22,367 nucleotides of DNA from a virus. The notes beneath the pieces are model-generated. The model searched no databases, had not been told where the DNA came from, and saw only the letters and a list, made by a program, of their open reading frames with translations. Positions 14,101 through 22,367 of the stretch are shown piece after piece. The stretch lies in IMG/VR virus record IMGVR_UViG_3300025897_000098, positions 1 to 22,367 of that record. One strand, given 5' to 3'. Position numbers and translations under genes: made by a program. Each line of letters starts with the position of its first letter. Position 1 is the stretch's first letter.

Positions 14101-16316
14101 TATGCTTCCAGTGCGAGCAAGGTGAGCGTTACTGTGATTGCTCTTGCACCACCACTAAGATTGGTAACTCTCGCATGAACGGTTGTTCCCGTGTCAAGCC
14201 AACCTATGACGCCGGGTGACATCTTGATCACCTGGTTACCTGTGGTAATAATCTCTGCTACAACACCAGCATCGGGCGCAGGATCGTCTGTAATTAATCG
14301 TGAGGCGTCTGCTGTTCTTGATGCGGTGTCTGTATACAATCGCACCCATGATGCATCATTTGATTGAATCTTGAGAAGTGCATAAGTAGGTGCACCACCA
14401 GTAATGTCTAAGTCTGCTGAGTTGTTATCTGATATCGTACCTGTTGTGCCAATAATAGTAGATCGTGTACTGAGTGCACCGGTTACTCCAGGAATGGTTA
14501 CTGTGACATCATCGCCGCTGTTTGTTGCAGTAACACCAGTACCAACAAAGTTGAACGAGGTCGTACCAGTCGTAAGACTTGAGCCCTCATCTGAAGTTGT
14601 GATGCTAGAGCCACCACCGCCCGTCTGATTTACAAATGAGAAGTTACCTGCGCCATCTGTCTGGAGAACTTGTCCGTTCGTGCCATCGCTTGCAACATCT
14701 GTCAGATTTAGAAGTGATAACTCAGGAGGAGTGTATGTAAATACGCCGCTTACATTACTATAAGATAATGTACCAGTACCTGATGCGACTTGTTGTACAA
14801 CTGAAAGATCAGTGAGCGCAATGCCAGCACCGCCGACACCTGTATTATCTGGTCCTACAACCCAAGCACCTGATCCACCTGCCGCAAACTCGTCCCACTT
14901 GACAACATATCCACTTGTGATAGGCTCTGATATAGAAACATCTGCTAGATCAATGAGTCTTGCAACCGCACTTGCTCCACCTAGATTGCCTGCACTAGTC
15001 CCGTTATTACCCCACAGCAAAGCACCCGCTGAATCGTAAATGACAAACGATCTACCCGCACTGTCAAGCAGTCTGCCGGAATTGGTTTGAATCTGTACAT
15101 CACCTGCGATAAATGTTGAATCAAGATTTGTTAATCCATTGGCAACAATATTTTCGGTTGTAAAAATGTTAGTGCTGGGATTGTATGTGAGTGTTGTTGT
15201 GTCTATCAGCGCACTATCAAATCCACCTACACCGTTGTTTGCATAAGTGAACATGAGATAGTGAGTAGCATCTGAGTCTGTGTCGCTCGTAGATATCTGA
15301 TCTACGTTGGCAACTGTAGTCTCGCCTTCAAGAATGACACCATCTGATTGTCTTCGAAACAATATCTTTGCTGTAGGATCTTTTGGAAGAACTTCCTTTA
15401 ACTCTAGAAGACCATCAATCGTGGTAGAGTCTAACTGAGTTAGACCTGCAACATCAAGATTGGCAGATACATTCGCACTACCTTGAACGTCAAGTGCTAC
15501 CGAAGGATTGTCTGTTCCAATACCAACCTGTCCTACAGCATCAATCGTGACGGTATCGGTAGGATTGCCTGTACCGCCACCACTGAGACTTAACTTATCA
15601 CTTGTACCATTTTCGCCTACGAAAGTAAGATTGTTGTTACCGAAATATATTTTCTTATCAGTGCCGTCTAACTCAAGATCTTTGTTGAGTCTCCAGCGAT
15701 CACTTGATGCTTGATATGTTATTGTGGCATTTGCACCGTCTAATGTGAGACCACCACCGTCCGCAGTCGCCGCGTCTGGTGCACCTTCAGCGATTACAAT
15801 ATTCTTATCATCAACCGTAAGAGTGCTTGAATTGATAATTGTCTCAGTACCATTGACCCACAAGTTACCATCAATTCTTACACCGCCCGAAAAGACCGCA
15901 GAGTCAGCATCTAAGTTAGCAATTGTTATGGACTGTGTAGTGACATTACCACGATCGGTAACAGTTTGAAGAGTATCTACTTCTTCAAACTCACCCAGCG
16001 ACCACGCAACACTGTCATCTAATCCAATGCCTGCTTGTGAACCAGGCTCTTCCTTGAAGACAAGAAAATAACTAGGCTGGCTGGGTGGATCAATCTGTTC
16101 AAGAGATCCTGACTTAAACGATAACTGAGTAAGACGTGGCTCTGTAGTAAAACTCCGAGTCCCATCAACACCCGATATAAAGAGTGCACCTTCTGAATCA
16201 GGTAAACCCGCGTTTGGTTCTGTCTGATCTAATGTTATGAATTCATAACGATCAGAATCTAACTCGGATTTATCTCTAAGTGGAACGTAACCTGATATTG
16301 TAGTGAGTTGCGACAT
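14100..16316 (-). CDS. Fibre-like structural protein, 738 residues
   Basis: This is a beta-rich modular protein. Around residues 164-215 is a module widely seen in marine T4-like phage fibres (STLTVDDKNIVIAEG, then ATADGGGLTLDG, then a W). Another recurrent one is GTGTLSYSNVSGVFTYTPP at about 512-530. Residues about 349-395 (THYLMFTY and TLTYNPSTNIFTTENIVANG) resemble the repeat in the 595-residue fibre protein. Residues about 535-610 are rich in Ser/Thr/Gly, and the last 90 residues (SNDASWVRLYTDT to ITVTLTLLALEA) form a C-terminal beta domain whose end recalls the VLSLLE tail of the small upstream protein. It ends in TAATG, coupled to the subtilase. Fibre or whisker function is inferred from composition and position. 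Confidence 0.8.
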   Translation of the reverse strand: MSQLTTISGYVPLRDKSELDSDRYEFITLDQTEPNAGLPDSEGALFISGVDGTRSFTTEPRLTQLSFKSGSLEQIDPPSQPSYFLVFKEEPGSQAGIGLDDSVAWSLGEFEEVDTLQTVTDRGNVTTQSITIANLDADSAVFSGGVRIDGNLWVNGTETIINSSTLTVDDKNIVIAEGAPDAATADGGGLTLDGANATITYQASSDRWRLNKDLELDGTDKKIYFGNNNLTFVGENGTSDKLSLSGGGTGNPTDTVTIDAVGQVGIGTDNPSVALDVQGSANVSANLDVAGLTQLDSTTIDGLLELKEVLPKDPTAKILFRRQSDGVILEGETTVANVDQISTSDTDSDATHYLMFTYANNGVGGFDSALIDTTTLTYNPSTNIFTTENIVANGLTNLDSTFIAGDVQIQTNSGRLLDSAGRSFVIYDSAGALLWGNNGTSAGNLGGASAVARLIDLADVSISEPITSGYVVKWDEFAAGGSGAWVVGPDNTGVGGAGIALTDLSVVQQVASGTGTLSYSNVSGVFTYTPPELSLLNLTDVASDGTNGQVLQTDGAGNFSFVNQTGGGGSSITTSDEGSSLTTGTTSFNFVGTGVTATNSGDDVTVTIPGVTGALSTRSTIIGTTGTISDNNSADLDITGGAPTYALLKIQSNDASWVRLYTDTASRTADASRLITDDPAPDAGVVAEIITTGNQVIKMSPGVIGWLDTGTTVHARVTNLSGGARAITVTLTLLALEA

Positions 16317-16328
16317 CGTATCTTCCGT

Positions 16329-16733
16329 TTAAGCGTTCAAAGATTCTAACAATGATAGTACTAAATTCAATGTATCATCTGCGTCATTTGTTCCTGAACC
16401 ACCAGCATCTGACCGAGTAACCCTTTTATGACAGTATCCATATATTTGGTTGCCCTCTTGAATAATTAATTTACCTGTCAGAGGTGTCGCCGCATCATTT
16501 TGCCTTACCGGAAACTTATTCACCAGTGGTGTTTCTTGTCCAGTGCCAACATCTTTGTGCACAAAAGAGAATCTTGATGTACCTCCTCCGTCAGAATCTA
16601 CGTTAGATATCTGCGCCATTAAAACAATAGCGGTCACGCCTGGAGGTGTGTTATATATTAACTTACCCTGGCTTGCCGCTGAGTCTCTCAACGTCCAGAC
16701 TTTAGTTTTAAACGCATTTAATGGAGTTGCCAT
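16329..16733 (-). CDS. Small beta-rich structural protein, 134 residues
   Basis: This single-domain protein is predicted to be a small beta-sandwich: a GKLIYNTPPGVTAIVLMAQI segment, a Gly/Ser-rich middle, a GKLIIQEGNQIYGY turn, and a C-terminal LNLVLSLLESL. This pattern (a xxVYTxPxGxTAIVLGxxxxN start and a VVLSLLE end) is common for small proteins next to phage fibres, but I cannot name the gene. The start (ATG at 16733) follows the stop of the giant fibre by 1 base with an AGAGGGA site in between; the stop precedes the 738-residue gene by 12 bases. It may trimerise or attach to the fibre; that is inference. Confidence 0.8.
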   Translation of the reverse strand: MATPLNAFKTKVWTLRDSAASQGKLIYNTPPGVTAIVLMAQISNVDSDGGGTSRFSFVHKDVGTGQETPLVNKFPVRQNDAATPLTGKLIIQEGNQIYGYCHKRVTRSDAGGSGTNDADDTLNLVLSLLESLNA

Positions 16734-16734
16734 G

Positions 16735-19700
16735 TTATCCCTCTAGTGCTAATATGAATGGGGTCATTACTGCAAACAATGATCTGTCAAATGTTACACC
16801 AGTAATGTTACCCTGTTCTCTGTTAATTGTTAAGTCTTCACCAATTCTAAAGTCACCACGTTCGTCTGTCGCAGTAAAATATACCAGACCAAAGTTTGGT
16901 GTGGCGGCATCTGCCGAGTCAAATTGTATTTCGTTTTGTTTCTTGGGTACACCACCGTTTTGTGGGATAGCCGTGAACATGTTTGTTCCGGATCCTACAT
17001 ATTCAAATGTATGACCTGATGCGGTAATCAATGATCTCTGATGGAAACTTACATTTTGAAGTGACTTCAAATTCCTGTTCAATGCAGGCGCAAGTTCTAT
17101 CTCATATGATCCTGTTTCATCTAGAATAGACCAGTATTCAAAAAATGCACCAAATTGTGTGTTTGCATCTCCTTGATCAGATCGTCTATCTTGAGCACCA
17201 ATAAGAATATAATCACCTGTGCCGCCGACGGCGACTGAGTGTCCTGATCCACCGTATTCGTCGTTACCTATTGATGCCGCATTTGCAGGAGTCAATGGTT
17301 CAAGTCTAGAGATCCTTCTCCAGTCACTTCGGGCACGTTCAATAACCGAGACTTCGTTCTTGATTGAGTTGACGTTTGGATTGTTACCAACAGCAACAAG
17401 ATCACCTCGTGTGTTGATATCAACATCGTATCCATATCCAAAGTCTTTGACAGCATCATAAGGTGCTTCAATAATATCTTCTGTTACCCACTGACCTTCA
17501 TCAAACAAGAAGAACTCACTGACACCTGTGTTCTGAATATACACCTGGACGTCCGTGAAGTTACCACCCGGTGTAAATGCAGGCGTGACTGACAGTGTGT
17601 TAGATGTTCTGTCGGTGATTGTATAATCACCATCGTTTGCACCAGCACCTTCAATTGTCACTACTGTGTTCGTTGGAAAATCTGTTGTGAAATTTATCCA
17701 CCGATCAACGTCAGTCGTAGACAAAAGAGTACCTGATAATGTTGCCTGATCTAATTTCTGTTTTCTTGCATATTGAAGTTGACCACCAAGATCGCTGTCA
17801 GTTTGAATGTTCGTGAAGTAACCACGAGGCGCATTCTTATCACCCATGACAAAGTGTGTGGTGTTCTTTCCAAGTCTAATCTTGGAATCTCTACCGTTAG
17901 CCCCAACGTTTGACCGCGGTATGATTACCTGTGCTAGAATGAATACGTTGTCAATGTTTTTCTGATAGTAATAAATTTTATTGGTGAGTGAATTTTTCCA
18001 TTGGATTAGAAGATCAGCACCGTCATCATTTATTGTGACTTCAGGTTCACCCGCGTTTGCGCCCGTACCATCAGGTATCGTAATACGTTGAGTCTGTGAC
18101 CAAGATGATGAAGCCGGCGCAGTTCTCTGGAAGACGTATACAGCACCAGCACTTGCGGGACTTACATCGTTCACAGTAGAAGCGGCAAGATATAATCCAC
18201 TCTCGCTCATGTCAAACGATCTACCAAAGAATCGTGATCGGTCTGCAACCTCAGCAAGATTAACAATGGAATCTTGTGTCCAAGATTCACCACTTCTTCT
18301 GAACATGTAGATCGCACCGTTGTTCTGCGCACCACCACTTCCGTCTACATTCTTTTGACTAGGTGCACTGACTGCCAGATAAGATCCGTCTTCGTTCAGT
18401 CGTGTTTCGTATCCAAAGTCAATGTCGGATGTTGTGTTTGTGCCAAATGCAACCGCAGGATTAATTGTTTGTACAAAGTCCCACTGTGGTATACCGCCTA
18501 CAATGTCTGATTTGCGAATCTCAACAGCCGCCAGTTCGCCCGGCAATGTTGCACTTTGACCCACTGCGGCATAGAGATCGTTTGAACTCATGTGAACACT
18601 TGAACCATACTTAGTAAGATTAACTGTGTTTGTTTGTTTCAGTGTGGTTGATTCGGTGGTGTTTCCAGTTGTTCCCCAGTCCTGAGTAATCTCATCTGAT
18701 ACATTGAGAATTGTATAATAGAAGTTATCCGAGTCAAATTTGATAGCATCATTGTAGTTAGGCTTCTTGTAATCACCGAGATTCAACGTGTAGTCTGCCG
18801 AGTCTTGTGTGATAACTCCGTTGACCCGAATGAAGTCGTCGTTCTGAATATAGTTTGCGTGAAGATCGCCGTTGTAAAGTGATGGTGATCCACCTGTAGC
18901 AACAAGACCACGTTCACCGAACGATGAGTTTGAGTTTGTGAGTGAGCATTGACCGCCAGTCTCAGCCAAAACTGAGGTGGTTGTTGATACTGTAAACAAT
19001 GATACTAACTGTGAGTATCCACGGTTTAGGAGATACACACCTGTACCACCAGCGTTGAACTGTGTAAATGCGTCTAGTACCATACTTCGGAGACCAGACA
19101 CTTTGCTTCCATCAATTCGTAAACCAATACCAGATGAAGTCAAAGACGTACAGTTCTGTACATAAGGTGACTGTGTAATAAATGGTCCTGCTCCGGGCGA
19201 ATCAACACGAGGATCAAATGCGAGAACAGCGGCACCATCCTGATGATCTCGGAACGTAATTTCTTTAATGTACACACCATTGTCTGCCCAGAAGATATCA
19301 CTATCAACGTTCTTAGGACGAATGGTTGTTGTTCTGAGTGCATCACCAATAATCGCAGTCTTGGGTGGTAGTTTAATCGGGTTATTGATAACATAATCAC
19401 CAGACTTCAAGAAGATCGTCGTGTCTGTCCCTTGGTTATTTGCGACAGCATTTGTCGCTCGGACAATCGTAAGTCTTTCACTCGCACCAACGTTGAATTC
19501 TTGGTGGGCTAGATACAAAGCATTGTATGTCACTTTATGACCCAAAGCAATCAGATCTGGGAATGTTTGTGAATCATATCCAACTGCCAATCCTGTAGGA
19601 TAGTTGTACTGATACAAGTCTAAAGATCTGTCAGCACCAAAGAAATTGCCTAGTGTAAATGTGCCTTGATTTGTTTGAATGATTGCTTTGAGAATAATAT

Positions 19701-22367
19701 CAAGCAGATTGTTCTTCGTAGTTTCAATGCCTGCGTCCAGAGTCTCAAAGTAATTCTTGAGAATGTTTCTCTTCAGATGTCTATATGCTTTAATGGTCAT
19801 TGTGAATTCATTCTGACCTAACAGATCACCATATCCATTGTTGAATATAGAGAAGTAAGATCTCATCGCAATGGACGTAGCACTGTTACCACCATACTTG
19901 ATATCATATGTCAGTGCGTCAAGAATAAATCCAACGTCACGTCTACACTTAGATTGATTGTAAGTATATGCGGGGAATATCTGATTCGCATAAAGAACTG
20001 TCTGATCTTTGTAGATTGTTTTCTGCGCCTGAATCAACAACGGATCGTTTAAAAATGAGATTGGTGTTGATGGAATCGCTGTGTTATCACTCGCAGTAAT
20101 AGAATCAATAATGATGTCCATCAGATTGCCAATAGCGCTTTGCTCGGTAGTAGTCGTCACGATTTGATTGATGAAAGCCTTAAGTTGCGCATATGCCGCG
20201 GCAGTGGTTACTACTTCGTTCTGACCTAATTGATTCTTATAAGTGTCAGCAACACCGTCCAGATTCTCGCTTTGATTTGGATTGTTTTCTATGTTAAGAT
20301 CTGTCTCAACCCAGTAAGATCGGGCTATAGTTTCGGCAGCATATTGTCCATCATATAGAATATCATGAACAAGTCCATCAACAATATAACCAATATCCCG
20401 TTCACACGCATCGGGATCATATTCAAAGGTGTCGTAGTTGACTTGGATCCAAGTGGTGATTTGCTTCTGAAGTTGACGCCTGTTGGCACGAAGTGCATTG
20501 GCAGCATTGACTTTATCAAGAACAACATTGGTCGTGTTATATGATATTGGATCACCATCTACTTTACCATACTCGGTGCTTTGAGTCAGCAGATCAGTAA
20601 TCTCTAGAGTCCGAGCGGTCACATAAGTCTTTGTGGTAGAATCAATGCTAGGCGTGCCGTTAATAAGATCACGAAGATAGTTGATCGCAAGGATGGTGTA
20701 TTTTAACTGGTCACTTTGGACTTTATTTGCATTGCCTCTTTGATAGGCTAAACCAGCAGTAATGCTATTATAATTGGTTTGGTTCTGGATGTCAAGACAA
20801 ATCGCATCAATAATTAAGAGAGAGTCTCGTGCACATTTTTCATCATCAAAAGCATCCACTGGATTAGAATCATTAACGAAATCAATGACTGCATTTTGCG
20901 TTTGAGTCTTTGCTGTTTGAACTGCATTAAAGCCTGCTATGTCAGTAGCATCCTCACCTATTGTTGAAGGCAATACCAATGCCGGCATGTTTTGTGTGGT
21001 GTCTGCTTTGATTGCGTCAATTACAATATCAATTTCGCCCGTGATGTACGCAAGAATGGATGCTGTTTGATCTGTGCCTTGGGCTAGGTTAGCATCAAGA
21101 GGTAGATTAGTCGTAAGATAAGTTTTCAGATATTCATATGCGGCAATGGTTGCTTCTATTTCGGCACTATCATTGCCTAAAGCATTGACAACACCCGTAA
21201 AATAACTCTCAGCAAATTGGCGAATACACCAGTTCGTGCCGGTATCTACATCATATGCAAGTGCTTGCAAAAGAATGATCAAATCTTCTTTACATATGGT
21301 ATTATCAAACGAGGTAATGCCTAATGTATTGTTAACATAGTTTATGACGGCATCAGCATAGGCATTGTTTTGCAGATTCAGTGTGTTCTGTGCCGCAATC
21401 GTGTTAGCGGTAGAACCCGTACTGTCTACACCACCGACAGTACCGGTGTACAATGAAGTATTCGGGTTAACCCAAGCACGATCTACACCAGAAGTGTATA
21501 CTCCTGCGTTGATTCCTTCACGAATTCTATCGAACGGGTCATTTGTTTTGAGTGGATCACCACCGCCATTGGTCAATGCAGTCTTTAATAAATCTTCTGC
21601 ATAGTTAACTGCCGCCAGTGTTGCAGCCCTTTGTTTCAAATAAACATTTTGTGCACTAGGTCGTCGGTACGACAATGCAACGAAACGATCTGGTGCTTCG
21701 CTTCCTGCAATAATGAAGAGTGATAATGCATCTACAATGAGACCAATATCTCTCGCACATTTTGCTTGATCGTATGCAGGATTAAAAAATAAATCATTGA
21801 TGAATAATATTGTATCATCTTGAATCTGTAATGTTGCGGTTGTTATAGCATCAAAATCTGTACTTGTCAACCCTGCGGTTGATATTTCTACTTCCGCTGG
21901 AAGATTGTCTAAATTACCATCTTCAATTACATCAATAATAATGTCAAGCGATGCTTGAATTTCGGTAATGATTGTAGTGTCAAGACCAGTGGTGTAAGTT
22001 GACAGTATGCTTTTAAATTGTTCGTAACCAGCAACTGTTGCTGTTGTTTCAAATGGACCTAATTGACTTACACTGCCTACGTAGTATGAAGCGGCGTTCT
22101 GTCTTGCGGCAGTGTTACCACTATAAAGAAGATCGTGACATATGGCGTCAATAATATAACCTGCGTCTCGCTTACATTTATTTGTGTCATACTCAAGTGC
22201 AGGATATTCTAGATCAATATAATCAATAAGAGCGGTTACAGCAGCCGATCGATTGGTTTGAAGATTTGATACCGCAGTAATCCTGTCTCCGCCTAGTGAA
22301 CCGTCGTGAGTACCACCAGGAGCAGTATAAGTTGGTGTTTCGTAAGTGGTTACAATTCCATTGAGAA
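16735..22367 (-). CDS. Giant multi-domain fibre or adhesin-like protein, 5' end outside the window
   Basis: The frame stays open to the window edge, so the protein is N-terminally truncated here; 1876 residues are visible. A TTG at 21870 is internal, not the real start. Visible residues about 50-910 carry six units of 139-155 residues, mostly helical, with a Cys-x-(R/E)-D motif (KCKRDAG, KCARDIG, ICKEDLI, KCARDSL, ACERDIG, KCRRDVG). About 910-1175 is a pectin-lyase-like parallel beta-helix. About 1185-1800 has FG-GAP-like propeller blades (LNEDGSYLAVSAP, NNGAIYMFRRSGESWTQ, FGRSFDMSESGLYLAAS). The C terminus (about 1770-1876) has GHTFEYVGSGTNMFTAIP, familiar from marine phage fibres. Probable role: host attachment. 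I cannot name the gene. Confidence 0.85.
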   Translation of the reverse strand, partial: LNGIVTTYETPTYTAPGGTHDGSLGGDRITAVSNLQTNRSAAVTALIDYIDLEYPALEYDTNKCKRDAGYIIDAICHDLLYSGNTAARQNAASYYVGSVSQLGPFETTATVAGYEQFKSILSTYTTGLDTTIITEIQASLDIIIDVIEDGNLDNLPAEVEISTAGLTSTDFDAITTATLQIQDDTILFINDLFFNPAYDQAKCARDIGLIVDALSLFIIAGSEAPDRFVALSYRRPSAQNVYLKQRAATLAAVNYAEDLLKTALTNGGGDPLKTNDPFDRIREGINAGVYTSGVDRAWVNPNTSLYTGTVGGVDSTGSTANTIAAQNTLNLQNNAYADAVINYVNNTLGITSFDNTICKEDLIILLQALAYDVDTGTNWCIRQFAESYFTGVVNALGNDSAEIEATIAAYEYLKTYLTTNLPLDANLAQGTDQTASILAYITGEIDIVIDAIKADTTQNMPALVLPSTIGEDATDIAGFNAVQTAKTQTQNAVIDFVNDSNPVDAFDDEKCARDSLLIIDAICLDIQNQTNYNSITAGLAYQRGNANKVQSDQLKYTILAINYLRDLINGTPSIDSTTKTYVTARTLEITDLLTQSTEYGKVDGDPISYNTTNVVLDKVNAANALRANRRQLQKQITTWIQVNYDTFEYDPDACERDIGYIVDGLVHDILYDGQYAAETIARSYWVETDLNIENNPNQSENLDGVADTYKNQLGQNEVVTTAAAYAQLKAFINQIVTTTTEQSAIGNLMDIIIDSITASDNTAIPSTPISFLNDPLLIQAQKTIYKDQTVLYANQIFPAYTYNQSKCRRDVGFILDALTYDIKYGGNSATSIAMRSYFSIFNNGYGDLLGQNEFTMTIKAYRHLKRNILKNYFETLDAGIETTKNNLLDIILKAIIQTNQGTFTLGNFFGADRSLDLYQYNYPTGLAVGYDSQTFPDLIALGHKVTYNALYLAHQEFNVGASERLTIVRATNAVANNQGTDTTIFLKSGDYVINNPIKLPPKTAIIGDALRTTTIRPKNVDSDIFWADNGVYIKEITFRDHQDGAAVLAFDPRVDSPGAGPFITQSPYVQNCTSLTSSGIGLRIDGSKVSGLRSMVLDAFTQFNAGGTGVYLLNRGYSQLVSLFTVSTTTSVLAETGGQCSLTNSNSSFGERGLVATGGSPSLYNGDLHANYIQNDDFIRVNGVITQDSADYTLNLGDYKKPNYNDAIKFDSDNFYYTILNVSDEITQDWGTTGNTTESTTLKQTNTVNLTKYGSSVHMSSNDLYAAVGQSATLPGELAAVEIRKSDIVGGIPQWDFVQTINPAVAFGTNTTSDIDFGYETRLNEDGSYLAVSAPSQKNVDGSGGAQNNGAIYMFRRSGESWTQDSIVNLAEVADRSRFFGRSFDMSESGLYLAASTVNDVSPASAGAVYVFQRTAPASSSWSQTQRITIPDGTGANAGEPEVTINDDGADLLIQWKNSLTNKIYYYQKNIDNVFILAQVIIPRSNVGANGRDSKIRLGKNTTHFVMGDKNAPRGYFTNIQTDSDLGGQLQYARKQKLDQATLSGTLLSTTDVDRWINFTTDFPTNTVVTIEGAGANDGDYTITDRTSNTLSVTPAFTPGGNFTDVQVYIQNTGVSEFFLFDEGQWVTEDIIEAPYDAVKDFGYGYDVDINTRGDLVAVGNNPNVNSIKNEVSVIERARSDWRRISRLEPLTPANAASIGNDEYGGSGHSVAVGGTGDYILIGAQDRRSDQGDANTQFGAFFEYWSILDETGSYEIELAPALNRNLKSLQNVSFHQRSLITASGHTFEYVGSGTNMFTAIPQNGGVPKKQNEIQFDSADAATPNFGLVYFTATDERGDFRIGEDLTINREQGNITGVTFDRSLFAVMTPFILALEG
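16930..18810 (-). other. FG-GAP-like beta-propeller region of the giant fibre protein
   Basis: The blades have the pattern DxxYLAVSAPxxxNxGAIYMFxRxGxSWTQxxxV, typical of FG-GAP/integrin-like repeats. Complete or partial examples occur in visible residues of about 1185-1800, with an intervening insertion (the LLSTTDVDRWINFTTDFPTN segment). Blade number and closure of the propeller cannot be decided by eye. Confidence 0.55.
18840..19640 (-). other. Parallel beta-helix (pectin-lyase-like) region of the giant fibre protein
   Basis: Visible residues about 910-1175 begin with GADRSLDLYQYN, then contain a regular hydrophobic/Gly/Asn ladder (TIFLKSGDYVINNPIKLPPK, AIIGDALRTTTIRPKN, VYIKEITFRD, GIGLRIDGSKVSGLRSMVLD, GGTGVYLLNRGYSQLVSLFT). 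This is typical of right-handed beta-helix phage tailspikes. No catalytic lyase or hydrolase residues can be assigned from sequence alone. Confidence 0.55.
19640..22220 (-). repeat. Six helical Cys-x-Arg/Glu-Asp repeats in the giant fibre protein
   Basis: The conserved Cys codons start near 22176, 21759, 21294, 20835, 20406 and 19947, giving spacings of about 139, 155, 153, 143 and 153 residues. The consensus around each is (Y/F)xYDxxKCxRDxGxIIDAxxxD; downstream units share the Ala/Tyr-rich pattern with a Tyr or Phe about 30 residues after the Cys. Units are diverged (low identity outside the motif), and the first (about 22060-22220) lies close to the window edge, so more copies may occur upstream. 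Confidence 0.8.

Noticed and set aside
14404-15969. Several Pro/Val/Ser-rich plus-strand frames opposite the 738-residue fibre gene
   Set aside because: Low-complexity, antisense to a coherent beta-rich protein, with no ribosome-binding sites or plus-strand gene context. They are shadows of the Thr/Gly/Asp-rich coding strand.
21868-21870. TTG at 21870 as the start of the giant fibre gene
   Set aside because: The same frame continues open upstream to the window edge, and bases 22060-22220 encode another unit of the Cys-x-Arg/Glu-Asp repeat, so this TTG is internal.

Overview
The window is part of the late structural module of a T4-like contractile-tailed bacteriophage. The type most likely infects marine bacteria, in the style of the T4-like cyanophages and pelagiphages. 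Supporting this are recognisable T4 homologues of gp13, gp14, gp15, gp16, gp17 and gp18 in T4 order, T4-type late promoters (TATAAATA), and very long fibre proteins built from modules that I recall from marine T4-like phages. All genes lie on the minus strand, so transcription runs from high to low coordinates. G+C looks to be around the low 40s by eye. I cannot name the host or species. I see no tRNA, CRISPR, insertion sequence or integrase, and no gene-free stretch over 300 bases.

Layout in the direction of transcription. (1) 22367-16735: a giant fibre or adhesin-like protein, cut by the window edge. It has at least six copies of a helical repeat with a conserved Cys-x-Arg/Glu-Asp motif, then a beta-helix, then an FG-GAP-like beta-propeller region. 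(2) 16733-14100: a small beta-rich protein and a 738-residue fibre-like protein. (3) 14100-12271: a subtilisin-family serine protease with what looks like its own propeptide, at the position where T4 carries wac (fibritin). (4) 12245-9292: the neck and tail-completion genes 13, 14 and 15, with gp14 carrying an internal insertion and gp15 a C-terminal Ig-like extension. (5) 9254-2758: a 6.5-kb adhesion block between genes 15 and 16, which are adjacent in T4. It holds a fibre with a cupredoxin-like tip, a 1245-residue Ig-repeat protein and an unrecognised 322-residue protein. (6) 2761-172: a possible 55-residue ORF, the small and large terminase subunits, and a 2-oxoglutarate/Fe(II) oxygenase overlapping the end of gene 17. 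(7) 98-1: the first codons of the tail sheath gene 18.

Three exact TATAAATA elements, before gene 13, before the cupredoxin-tipped fibre and before gene 18, plus a one-mismatch copy before gene 16, divide the region into late units: 13-14-15, fibre/Ig protein/322-residue protein, 16-17-oxygenase, and 18 onward. Inside units the genes are tightly coupled, with TAATG stop/start overlaps at three junctions.

Together the genes package DNA (16/17), join head to tail (13/14/15), start the contractile sheath (18) and decorate the particle with adhesive modules. The unusual content is enzymatic or putatively metal-binding: the subtilase, the oxygenase and the cupredoxin-like tip. The core T4 assignments rest on clear sequence resemblance; functions of the accessory proteins are inference.
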